Positions 6,857 through 13,624 of a stretch of DNA of 14,863 nucleotides are shown one piece after another. The stretch is from contig JAFDUB010000032.1 in NCBI GenBank assembly GCA_019594025.1, positions 1-14,863 of the forward strand. Reading direction: 5' to 3'. The position numbers were made by a program, and so were the translations under genes. The stretch's first letter is position 1. Each line of letters begins with the position of its first letter. The notes beneath the pieces are model-generated. The model worked only from the letters and a program-made list of their open reading frames with translations. It did not search any database and had not been told where the DNA came from. The DNA is from Thermoplasmata archaeon. GTDB taxonomy: Archaea; Thermoplasmatota; Thermoplasmata; Halarchaeoplasmatales; Halarchaeoplasmataceae.

Positions 6857-7456
6857 TTATGCCGGTAGTGGGTGATCCTCGTAATCTTTTTTTATGTCTT
6901 CACCGGTAAGGTCAAGGTAAATCTGAGTGGTAGTAAGAGAGGAATGCCCGAGCATCTTTTGAACACTCCGAAGGTTCATACCGGCTTTTAAACAGTGAAC
7001 AGCAAAGCTGTGTCTCAGCATGTGAGGATATACGTTTTTGTTGATTCCGGCTTCTTTGGCGTAATTTTTTACCAATCGTTCTACCTGTCTCGTTGATAGT
7101 TTCCCTCCTCTCTCGGATAAAATCAGATATCCTTCTTCCGCTCCCGCCTTATAAAACTCTATCAAATCCAAGGTGTCTGAGTCGATTGGAACCACCCGAT
7201 CTTTATCACCCTTACCCCCTCTTATAGTGATCATTTCCTCCGTAAAATCTATATCTTCGATCTTTAACTCCGTAAGCTCGGAAACTCGTAATCCACATCT
7301 ATATAATATTCTAAGAATAAGCCGATCCCTGGTTTTCATTCTGGGTGGGGAATTAAGCAGTTTTCTGACTTCGTCGTCCCTTAGATATTTCGGAAGTTTT
7401 TTTGCCATTTTGAAATCTCCGTCAGACAGACGTATGACATTCATTTTAACGTTCAT
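6857..7456 (-). CDS. Tyrosine recombinase, catalytic domain only (XerA/XerD-like)
   Basis: It breaks and rejoins DNA through a phosphotyrosine intermediate. The full catalytic set is present: Arg57 (CGLRVSE), Lys82 (GGKGDKDR), His145-x-x-Arg148 (HMLRHSF), His171 (GHSS) and Tyr180 (TQIYLDL). At 199 residues it lacks the N-terminal core-binding domain (about 90 residues) that XerA/XerC/XerD proteins use to clamp DNA. The frame upstream gives no sign of a lost domain: a TATA box sits at the right distance from ATG 7456 for a leaderless start. A second possible start is ATG 7408 (residue 17), preceded by GGAG. It could be a chromosomal Xer resolvase variant or a retained integrase; the tRNA-Lys gene with a duplicated 3' end begins 120 bases upstream. 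Confidence 0.9.
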   Translation of the reverse strand: MNVKMNVIRLSDGDFKMAKKLPKYLRDDEVRKLLNSPPRMKTRDRLILRILYRCGLRVSELTELKIEDIDFTEEMITIRGGKGDKDRVVPIDSDTLDLIEFYKAGAEEGYLILSERGGKLSTRQVERLVKNYAKEAGINKNVYPHMLRHSFAVHCLKAGMNLRSVQKMLGHSSLTTTQIYLDLTGEDIKKDYEDHPLPA

Positions 7457-7477
7457 AACCTATAAATAGATTTTGGC

Positions 7478-7485
7478 AATATATT
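7478..7485 (-). promoter_or_regulatory. TATA box of the recombinase gene
   Basis: AATATATT lies 22-29 bases upstream of the ATG at 7456 on the minus strand, supporting that start. A second TATA-like stretch (CTATTTATAG, about 7460-7469) would instead serve a shorter product. Confidence 0.5.
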
Positions 7486-7497
7486 GGAATACTACAT

Positions 7498-7513
7498 ATC
7501 TCCTCAAGGAGAT
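7498..7513. repeat. 16-base palindrome between the recombinase and tRNA promoters
   Basis: ATCTCCT-CA-AGGAGAT is a perfect 7-bp dyad with a 2-base centre, lying between the divergent TATA boxes at 7478-7485 and 7543-7550. It may be an operator; its role is unknown. Confidence 0.6.
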
Positions 7514-7542
7514 CGTGTTGGGTACGATATAACCGTGAAAAT

Positions 7543-7550
7543 CTTTATAT
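7543..7550 (+). promoter_or_regulatory. TATA box of tRNA-Lys
   Basis: CTTTATAT ends 27 bases before the first base of the tRNA, the normal archaeal arrangement. Confidence 0.65.
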
Positions 7551-7576
7551 CCCCCTTAATGTTAGCACCTGTTCGT

Positions 7577-7650
7577 GGGCCTGTAGCTCAGCCAGGTAGA
7601 GCGATCGGCTCTTAACCGATCGGCCGGGGGTTCGAATCCCCTCAGGCCCG
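7577..7650 (+). tRNA. trnK: tRNA-Lys, anticodon CUU
   Basis: A complete cloverleaf: acceptor stem GGGCCTG with CAGGCCC and discriminator G; D arm GCTC/GAGC; anticodon stem ATCGG/CCGAT around the loop CTCTTAA, which presents CTT and decodes AAG; variable loop CGGCC; T arm with loop TTCGAAT and stem closed by a G-U pair. CCA is not encoded and there is no intron. The last 17 bases plus two T are repeated at 7744-7762, so this gene is or was a recombination target. Confidence 0.97.
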
Positions 7651-7652
7651 TT
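7634..7652 (+). repeat. Direct repeat copy 1 (3' end of tRNA-Lys)
   Basis: GAATCCCCTCAGGCCCGTT covers the end of the T loop, the T stem and the 3' acceptor strand plus two T. It is identical to 7744-7762. This part of a tRNA gene is the usual crossover core for tyrosine-recombinase integrases. Confidence 0.9.
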
Positions 7653-7665
7653 ATTTATGGGGTGA

Positions 7666-7679
7666 GAACCCTTGGGTTC
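7666..7679. repeat. 14-base palindrome after tRNA-Lys
   Basis: GAACCC-TT-GGGTTC is a perfect 6-bp dyad, starting 15 bases after the tRNA end, within the segment bracketed by the 19-base repeats. Confidence 0.7.
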
Positions 7680-7683
7680 GTGA

Positions 7684-7705
7684 ACAAAATTATTTTTAAT
7701 TTTGT
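7684..7705. terminator. Putative bidirectional terminator
   Basis: ACAAAATTA-TTTT-TAATTTTGT is a perfect 9-bp AT-rich hairpin giving T-rich runs on both strands. It lies between the tRNA (+) and the converging giant surface-protein gene (-), where a terminator for both would be expected. Confidence 0.5.
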
Positions 7706-7743
7706 GAGCGTTTAGGATTACGAAGGATGAGTAATTCTGAACA

Positions 7744-7762
7744 GAATCCCCTCAGGCCCGTT
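7744..7762 (+). repeat. Direct repeat copy 2 (attachment-site-like tRNA fragment)
   Basis: An exact 19-base copy of 7634-7652, with no tRNA 5' part. The next base (7763) is the end of the giant gene's stop codon. It is either the distal attachment site of a lost element, now separated from the tRNA by 91 bases, or a local slippage duplication. Confidence 0.75.
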
Positions 7763-9142
7763 TTATTCAATTAATTCCTCGTCCTCAGTCGGTGTATCAA
7801 ACTCTTGGTTCGGCTCTTCCTCTTGAATCTCTTTATCATCGTCCATGGCTGTTTCCTCTTCAGCCGTAGTTTCTTCTTTCGCTATGGGTGCATAATCTTT
7901 TTCACGAATCGAATTTATCACCAAGATACCGATGGCGGCTAGTATTATCACCAGCAGTAAAAAGAAACCTATCCACTTACCGGTAGGGAAAAATCCCGGT
8001 TCAGTTTCTACAGTTACAGTTTCACTGAACTGCGCGATCTCCAAAGAATACTCTCCGGCTCTATTCTGAGACCACGTAAACTCTCCGGTTTCGATCTCAT
8101 CTCCGGCAAGTTCTATCTCCAATGTATCCGCCACTTCTCCGTCTACTTTGAGCTCTACTATTTCAGTACCTTCTATCTCACCTATGTTGGTAACCACTAC
8201 ACTGACGTTGACTTTCTCGCCGGTGAAAACTTCAGTCGGTTCCACATAGAAGTCGGAGTAAACGAATTCAGCGGGTTTCAATACAATAACATTGCTTTGG
8301 AACTTTTCTTCTCCGTCACTTCTTGACCAGACAGCTAACTTGTACTCTCCAGGCTCCTCCTCGGACCAGGTGAACCGAATAACATCCCCCTGATATGGAT
8401 CAAAAGTTACCTCATGGGTGTCCACTTCTTGGTCATTCACTCTAAGTTCAACGGTTTCCGTTCCACTCATCTCTCCTGAGTTCACAACGGTCACACTAAC
8501 GGTAACGTTTCTACCAGGTTCCACTTCATCGGAGTCCACCGAGAAATGTGAGTACAGGAATTTTGCAGGTTCCAGCACCTCCACCCTTTCAACGAACTGT
8601 GCGACTTCCAAATGGTACTCTCCAGGTCTGTCTTCAGACCATGTAAATTCCACGGTTCGGTTTTCGTTTGGGTCAAGTTGTACTTCATAGGTGGATACCA
8701 CTTCCCCCTCGACTTTTAACTCTACATCCTCGGTGCCTTCTACCACACCTACGTTGGTAACCAATAGGCTGATAGTCACGTTTTCACCAGCTCCAACCGT
8801 GGTAGGTTCCACAACGAAATCGCTGTACAGGAATTCTGCCGCGGTTATCTCGAAAATACCGCTGGTGCTGACACCTTTTAAGTTGTTATCATCGTGTACG
8901 GTAGCTCTTACCATAGCTTCGGTTGTTGTTTCCTCAGGGATGGTCCATGTGTACGAGCCGGAATCCTCTGTTTCGTTTACTATCGTATTCCAGTCTTCTC
9001 CGCCGTCCAGGCTGTATTCCAGATCAACTCCAATAATATCTCCGGCTCCTTCCTCGGTATTCCAGGTTATCACTTCCTCACTACCTGTGGATAAAGTCTC
9101 TCCTCCGGTAGGGTAGGTAAGATCTATAGAGGGGTCTTCGAG
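7763..9142 (-). other. Stalk and anchor: Kre9-like domain, three CARDB domains, membrane helix, acidic tail
   Basis: Residues 1446-1904. The Kre9/KNH-like beta-sandwich has ITWNTEEGAGD ... WNTIV ... GSYTWTIPEE. Three CARDB repeats each begin F-x-Y-S-x-F-x-V and carry V-x-V-x-N-x-G and E-F-T-W-S-type strands. The helix GFFLLLVIILAAIGILVI is followed by basic residues (REK), then about 35 mostly acidic residues inside the cell. Confidence 0.8.
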
Positions 9143-12100
9143 GGCCCAACCGTTTGGCACGGTCCATGGATAGTTATCCTGGTTCTCGTCTCCCGGTATT
9201 TCATAAGGGTTATCCACTATACCGTCGCTTCCAGGTTCATCCTGCCCGGGACCGCTGTAATCATCAGGCTCGGTCCATTCAGACCAGTGGTTACCTCCTA
9301 AGGGATAAGAAACGTTCCAAGAGTTGTCTCCCGAGTCGTATGCCTGTCCTCCGTTGTCTATGAAGTTATTATGATATATGTTATTGCCGTTGGAGTTGGT
9401 GAGAACTATTCCGTAGTTGTTGTTTGATGCTGTATTGTTCTTTATGGTGTTATGGTTCGAGAAGCCGAGGAGAATACCTATGCTGCCGTTACTGACGTTT
9501 TGGTTTTCTATCGTCACTCCATTACAATTTGCCAGAATTACCTGTCCTGCTCCGGCGGGTACTGTACCTTCGTTTTGGTTTTTCCAGTAATATAACGGTT
9601 TTTCGTTCACGGTATTTGTATTATCCATAGTATGGGTGTTCCAATGTTCCGAATGGGTCCCACCTAGGTGGAGACCGTTGTTGTTCATGGTGTTGTTGGT
9701 AATAGTGATGCCTTTACAGTTGGATAAATAGATACCGTTCACATTGTCTGAAGCGGTATTATTTTCTATCCTATCACCATCACCCTCGAACAGTGTGATG
9801 CCCATCAATTCATTGTTTGACACGTTGTTACCGTTAACGTTGTTTTCTATGGAGTCCATTCTGAGGTATATACCTATGAAATTTTCAGTTACCTCGTTGC
9901 CTATAATGTTATTCCCGTCAGAGTACCAGAACTCTATACCGCTGTTCTCGTTCCAGTTAATAATGTTCTCGGTTATAGTGTTGTGGGCGGAGAGATAAAA
10001 GAATACTCCCCCCCAACTGTTCGATAACATGATATTGTTGCTAAGGGTGTTTTCTTCGGCGAAATATAGAGAAATACCATCTGAATTAAATGACGCGTTA
10101 TTTTCTATGATTTGGTTTCTTCTAGATTGGTATATATCGATACCGTAGTCATTGTTGAGGGCTGTATTATCTTCTACCGTATTCGAGTCCGAGAAGTCCA
10201 AAACGATCCCTGCTATATTGGACAATGCGATATTTCCCATGAATTCGTTGTAAAAAGAATATTGAGCGTAGATGCCAACTGTGTGGTTCGAGACCGAGTT
10301 GTCGGCGATATGGTTTCCATTGGAGAATCCCATCAATATTCCTACATTACCTTCGTTAATATTATGGTTCTCTACCGTCACACCTGTGCAGTTGGCTAAA
10401 ATAACCTGTCCCGCACCGGTTGGCACAGTTCCTCCTGTTTCATTTTTCCAGTAATAGACCGGCATATCATTTACAAGGTTGGAGGTGTCTATATTGTGTG
10501 TATTCCAGAACTCGACAGCTGAACCTAAGAGTACTATACTGCCGTTCTCCATATGATTGTTGACCAGATTATTCTTAAGTGAGTCGAACATCAAAAAAGC
10601 GTCCCGGCTGTTTAACACCATGTTGTTATGGATCTGATTGCGGTTTGATAATTGAAGTGCTAAGCCGTACCACCCTTCATATATATAATTATCATATATG
10701 TAATTACGGTCTGACATATAAATTAGAAGATTTATGTCGTTCGAAATAATCTCGTTATTCATTATATCGTTGTCGTCACATTCCTCCAATAAGATACCGT
10801 ACCAGTTATCTTCTACATCGTTGTTTTGGATGGTATTGTTGTTAGAGTATAAAAGGACAATACCATCGAAGTTGTTGGATACCGTATTCTCATGGATGTC
10901 GTTGTTATCGGAGTTATCGAGCAAGATACCTACATCATTCTCTAGTAAGTTATTATATGTTAAATAGTTATCATTAGACGAATCAAGCACCAAACCGTAC
11001 TCAAGGTTCGTTATCATCTGGTTTTCAATGATATTATATCGAGAATCGTAAAGTTCGATGCCGTTCCTGCAGTTTGAAATATCGTTATCAACCATCTCAT
11101 TGGAATCGGATGCATATAGTATGATACCATTATGCTCGTGGGAGATGGTATTATTGCCTAATGCATTCTCTTCGGAATTTAAAAGGGCGATACAGGCGTC
11201 TCCACTTACATTTACGGTGATATTCTTGGTGATTTCCAAACCTATGTCCTCCTGTGTTGCAGTGATTGTGAGTATAACCTCACCTATCACCTGAGGTACC
11301 CAACCCCCAGAGTAGTAGCCGTCGTCTGCCATTTGGTCATCACCGGTACCATCATCCTCTAGGAATATACTGCCTTCTTCGGAACTAAAATCCACGCTCA
11401 CGTTCGCTTCTAGTATGGGATTTACTCCGTCGGTAAGAGATACTACAACCCCTGTTTCCCTACCCCATCGAGTGGTTGAGCTAGGTTGATGTAACCAAAA
11501 CCGTATGTTATCAGGATCGGGGGATAGGGTCATAGCGCCGGATGCGTTAATACGTCCCTCTGTTAATGTGATGTTGGAGAGGGAATCGTTAGGCTCTACA
11601 GATGACATTATCACGTTCTTCAGGTTGTTGTAATCGTAAGATGAGTTGTGAGAAGCCAACAACGCCGCTAGTCCTGAAACGTGAGGTGCCGCCATGGAGG
11701 TACCGGCAGCAATATTATAACTATTGTCCAAAAAGGTGCTGTTTATATCTACTCCTGGAGCGCCAACGTGAACACTACTTGCACCGAAGTTAGAGAACCA
11801 TGCCCGTTCGTCATTTATGTTGGTAGCGGCGACGGATATGATGTTCGTCAGGTCATAACTGGCTGGGTACATAGGATTCACGTCATTATCAGTTCCGGAG
11901 TTACCGGCGGCTGCGACGAAAAGTATTCCCGCTTCTTGGTGTTGTTCTATGGCTTCGTACAGTAACTGGCTGTATCCCCCTCCACCCCAACTGTTACTCG
12001 TAGCTACTATATTCTCACCTTCGTTCTTTTTTTCTAAAACGTATTCGAGACCCGCTATAGCGTGTCCAATCGTCCCACCTCCCATAGCGTCGAGGAACTT

Positions 12101-13477
12101 TATTCCCATCAAACTAACGTTCCAATTAACGCCTACCACGCCTAATCCGTTATCGCCGACTGCTCCTATTGTGCCGGCAACGTGTGTCCCGTGACCGTGG
12201 TCGTCCATGGGATAATATGTGTCATTTAGTGCATTGTATCCGTGGTACCCCTCGTCACTCGTCCAAATGTTATCTGAAAGATCCTCGTGGTTGGATTCTA
12301 TTCCTGTATCGATCACTGCAACCACGATTTCTTCACTTCCGGTACTAACGTTCCACGCACCGGGAGCGTCTATCATTGACATACCCCATAGTGAAGAGTA
12401 GCCCGGATCATTCGGTATGTTCATGGTTTCTACTAAATAATTAGCTTCGGCGTACAGCACTCCCTTGGACCTTTTAAGAATATTTACCGCCTCTAGAACA
12501 TCTACGTCACCGTCGAGACGTATCTGAGCCATGTTGAAGGATGTGAATATCCTATCGGTCCTACCTTCCACCCTATTTGCAAGTTCATCTGTTTGCAACC
12601 GCAGTGCACTGTGAACATCCATAATATCTAACGTATCAAGACTCGGTTCTTCTAACTGTACCAGTACACTCTCAGGACAAAAAGGAGTGTTTCTTTCTTC
12701 TTTTTCAATGAATTCATGAGTTCCGTCCCCGGTCATTGTGTTGTTCACAATTGTATTCTCACTGCCGGATTCAATGAGTATACCATGTCCGACGTTAGAA
12801 AAAACAGAATTGTCGTTAACGAAAGTGTTTCTAGCATGTTTTAGGTAGATTCCTATCTGTTCGTTGTTTGAGACTGAGTTGTCCAATATGGTACCGTTGG
12901 TGGTGTTGTACAGGTACAGTCCACTATTTCTGAAGTACTCTTCCTCCTTTCCACTGGCGTTGTGCAGATAGCATTCCCGTACCTCGAAGTGGTTGGTCAC
13001 GTTACCTATGTAGATGGAGTAACCATAGCCACCTCCGTCTATCTCGTATCCCTCGATAAGGTATGGGTCTTCCTCACTTCCGTCGCCAGGCCAACCCTGC
13101 GCGGTAAAATCTTCATTGCGGTCTATCCTTATTGGATCCCGTAACTCGTAATTTTTCATCTCTATCAAAAGATTTGGTATTTCTTTTTCATCTCGAACCG
13201 GTGTTACTCCATATTGAAACTTATCCGGCAGTCTCAACCCTTCACTACCCGGCCCTACCCAACTACGTGATAAGCGGTTGTACTTAATATCTCGCTCCAT
13301 ACCCTCTATGGATTCCCCAACATCTGATATTTTGTTATCTCTTCTTTCTTCTCTGTTTTCGAATTCCCTTGTTATATCATCTTCTTCAAACCTAATAGCG
13401 TCTCCGTTCACTATCACCAAAAATCCACTAAATAATAAGAGGAGGCTTATTATCGTCACACTCAATTTTTCACACAT
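7763..13477 (-). CDS. Giant membrane-anchored surface protein: beta-helix with nested subtilisin-like protease, CARDB domains
   Basis: A 1904-residue exported protein. Order: signal peptide (1-26); charged region; start of a NosD-like beta-helix (about 120-255); protease propeptide (about 266-352); S8 subtilase (about 360-625) with complete active site Asp390, His429, Asn526, Ser594; Ig-like domain with DDGTGDDQMADDGYYSG (about 651-757); main beta-helix of ~22-residue repeats and its GGNHWSEW/GSDGIVDNPYEIPG end (758-1445); Kre9/KNH-like domain (1446-1545); three CARDB domains (1546-1637, 1638-1735, 1736-1825); one membrane helix (1834-1856); and an acidic cytoplasmic tail. Topology is one membrane pass with almost everything outside. 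Abundant N-x-S/T sites suggest N-glycosylation. Likely role: cell-surface proteolysis combined with binding of carbohydrate or protein. The two beta-helix parts read as one fold split by the protease. Single gene with its own promoter. Confidence 0.93.
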   Translation of the reverse strand: MCEKLSVTIISLLLLFSGFLVIVNGDAIRFEEDDITREFENREERRDNKISDVGESIEGMERDIKYNRLSRSWVGPGSEGLRLPDKFQYGVTPVRDEKEIPNLLIEMKNYELRDPIRIDRNEDFTAQGWPGDGSEEDPYLIEGYEIDGGGYGYSIYIGNVTNHFEVRECYLHNASGKEEEYFRNSGLYLYNTTNGTILDNSVSNNEQIGIYLKHARNTFVNDNSVFSNVGHGILIESGSENTIVNNTMTGDGTHEFIEKEERNTPFCPESVLVQLEEPSLDTLDIMDVHSALRLQTDELANRVEGRTDRIFTSFNMAQIRLDGDVDVLEAVNILKRSKGVLYAEANYLVETMNIPNDPGYSSLWGMSMIDAPGAWNVSTGSEEIVVAVIDTGIESNHEDLSDNIWTSDEGYHGYNALNDTYYPMDDHGHGTHVAGTIGAVGDNGLGVVGVNWNVSLMGIKFLDAMGGGTIGHAIAGLEYVLEKKNEGENIVATSNSWGGGGYSQLLYEAIEQHQEAGILFVAAAGNSGTDNDVNPMYPASYDLTNIISVAATNINDERAWFSNFGASSVHVGAPGVDINSTFLDNSYNIAAGTSMAAPHVSGLAALLASHNSSYDYNNLKNVIMSSVEPNDSLSNITLTEGRINASGAMTLSPDPDNIRFWLHQPSSTTRWGRETGVVVSLTDGVNPILEANVSVDFSSEEGSIFLEDDGTGDDQMADDGYYSGGWVPQVIGEVILTITATQEDIGLEITKNITVNVSGDACIALLNSEENALGNNTISHEHNGIILYASDSNEMVDNDISNCRNGIELYDSRYNIIENQMITNLEYGLVLDSSNDNYLTYNNLLENDVGILLDNSDNNDIHENTVSNNFDGIVLLYSNNNTIQNNDVEDNWYGILLEECDDNDIMNNEIISNDINLLIYMSDRNYIYDNYIYEGWYGLALQLSNRNQIHNNMVLNSRDAFLMFDSLKNNLVNNHMENGSIVLLGSAVEFWNTHNIDTSNLVNDMPVYYWKNETGGTVPTGAGQVILANCTGVTVENHNINEGNVGILMGFSNGNHIADNSVSNHTVGIYAQYSFYNEFMGNIALSNIAGIVLDFSDSNTVEDNTALNNDYGIDIYQSRRNQIIENNASFNSDGISLYFAEENTLSNNIMLSNSWGGVFFYLSAHNTITENIINWNENSGIEFWYSDGNNIIGNEVTENFIGIYLRMDSIENNVNGNNVSNNELMGITLFEGDGDRIENNTASDNVNGIYLSNCKGITITNNTMNNNGLHLGGTHSEHWNTHTMDNTNTVNEKPLYYWKNQNEGTVPAGAGQVILANCNGVTIENQNVSNGSIGILLGFSNHNTIKNNTASNNNYGIVLTNSNGNNIYHNNFIDNGGQAYDSGDNSWNVSYPLGGNHWSEWTEPDDYSGPGQDEPGSDGIVDNPYEIPGDENQDNYPWTVPNGWALEDPSIDLTYPTGGETLSTGSEEVITWNTEEGAGDIIGVDLEYSLDGGEDWNTIVNETEDSGSYTWTIPEETTTEAMVRATVHDDNNLKGVSTSGIFEITAAEFLYSDFVVEPTTVGAGENVTISLLVTNVGVVEGTEDVELKVEGEVVSTYEVQLDPNENRTVEFTWSEDRPGEYHLEVAQFVERVEVLEPAKFLYSHFSVDSDEVEPGRNVTVSVTVVNSGEMSGTETVELRVNDQEVDTHEVTFDPYQGDVIRFTWSEEEPGEYKLAVWSRSDGEEKFQSNVIVLKPAEFVYSDFYVEPTEVFTGEKVNVSVVVTNIGEIEGTEIVELKVDGEVADTLEIELAGDEIETGEFTWSQNRAGEYSLEIAQFSETVTVETEPGFFPTGKWIGFFLLLVIILAAIGILVINSIREKDYAPIAKEETTAEEETAMDDDKEIQEEEPNQEFDTPTEDEELIE
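9143..11206 (-). other. Main right-handed beta-helix (PbH1/NosD-like repeats)
   Basis: Residues 758-1445 are built of ~22-residue turns with a recurring NxIxxNxxxxNxxGIxLxxSxxN pattern, the mark of parallel beta-helix proteins that often bind or cleave polysaccharides. Two 80-residue segments (991-1070 and 1279-1358) are clear duplicates. The end segment (about 1374-1440) matches the closing region common in archaeal NosD-like proteins. Confidence 0.85.
11528..12682 (-). other. Nested subtilase cassette inside the surface protein (propeptide plus S8 protease)
   Basis: Residues 266-650. It opens with a standard subtilase propeptide phrase (ESVLVQLEEPSL ... NMAQIRLDG ... VLYAEANYLVE), followed by the mature-type start NIPNDPGYSSLWGM, the DTG motif (VIDTGI), DDHGHGTHVAGT, SNSWGGGG, AAAGNSG and GTSMAAPHVSG. 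The propeptide would normally fold the protease and then be cut off; here cleavage would also split the N-terminal beta-helix start from the rest unless it stays bound. Confidence 0.85.
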
Positions 13478-13491
13478 ATTCCCAACTCTCT

Positions 13492-13510
13492 ATAATCTTT
13501 ATAAGATTAT
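13492..13510. promoter_or_regulatory. 19-base palindrome over the promoter of the surface-protein gene
   Basis: ATAATCTT-TAT-AAGATTAT is a perfect 8-bp dyad spaced by 3 bases. It contains the likely TATA box (CTTATAAAG on the minus strand, about 20-30 bases upstream of the ATG at 13477), so a protein bound to it would block TBP. It looks like an operator for a dimeric repressor. Confidence 0.55.
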
Positions 13511-13600
13511 GCTTTTACATAATATATCTTTTTCGCCCTTTACTATTTTATATAATCATTTTTTGGTTATATCTCTTTAATCCAAAAATTCTTTTAACCC

Positions 13601-13624
13601 ATGAATTATATGTATATATTATGA
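13601..13624 (+). other. Possible 7-codon leader ORF overlapping the SDR start
   Basis: An ATG at 13601 opens a frame of seven codons (MNYMYIL) whose TGA overlaps the SDR ATG as ATGA. The overlap is typical of translational coupling but the region is very AT-rich, so it may be chance. Confidence 0.25.

Noticed and set aside
7744..7762. Second tRNA gene
   Set aside because: Only the 3' part (T loop end, T stem, acceptor strand) is present; no anticodon or D arm precedes it.
8001..8020. PGF-CTERM archaeosortase signal
   Set aside because: PGF occurs before the membrane helix, but the true signal is at the extreme C terminus with a short basic tail; here about 50 residues follow the helix.
8691..9116. 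141-codon open frame on the plus strand
   Set aside because: Antisense to the Kre9-like and CARDB-coding part of the surface-protein gene; its Ser/Thr/Pro-rich product mirrors the sense codons.
9143..11206. CRISPR-like or tandem DNA repeat array
   Set aside because: The repeated pattern is at protein level (beta-helix turns, NN-rich); the DNA of the turns is too diverged to be a CRISPR or satellite.
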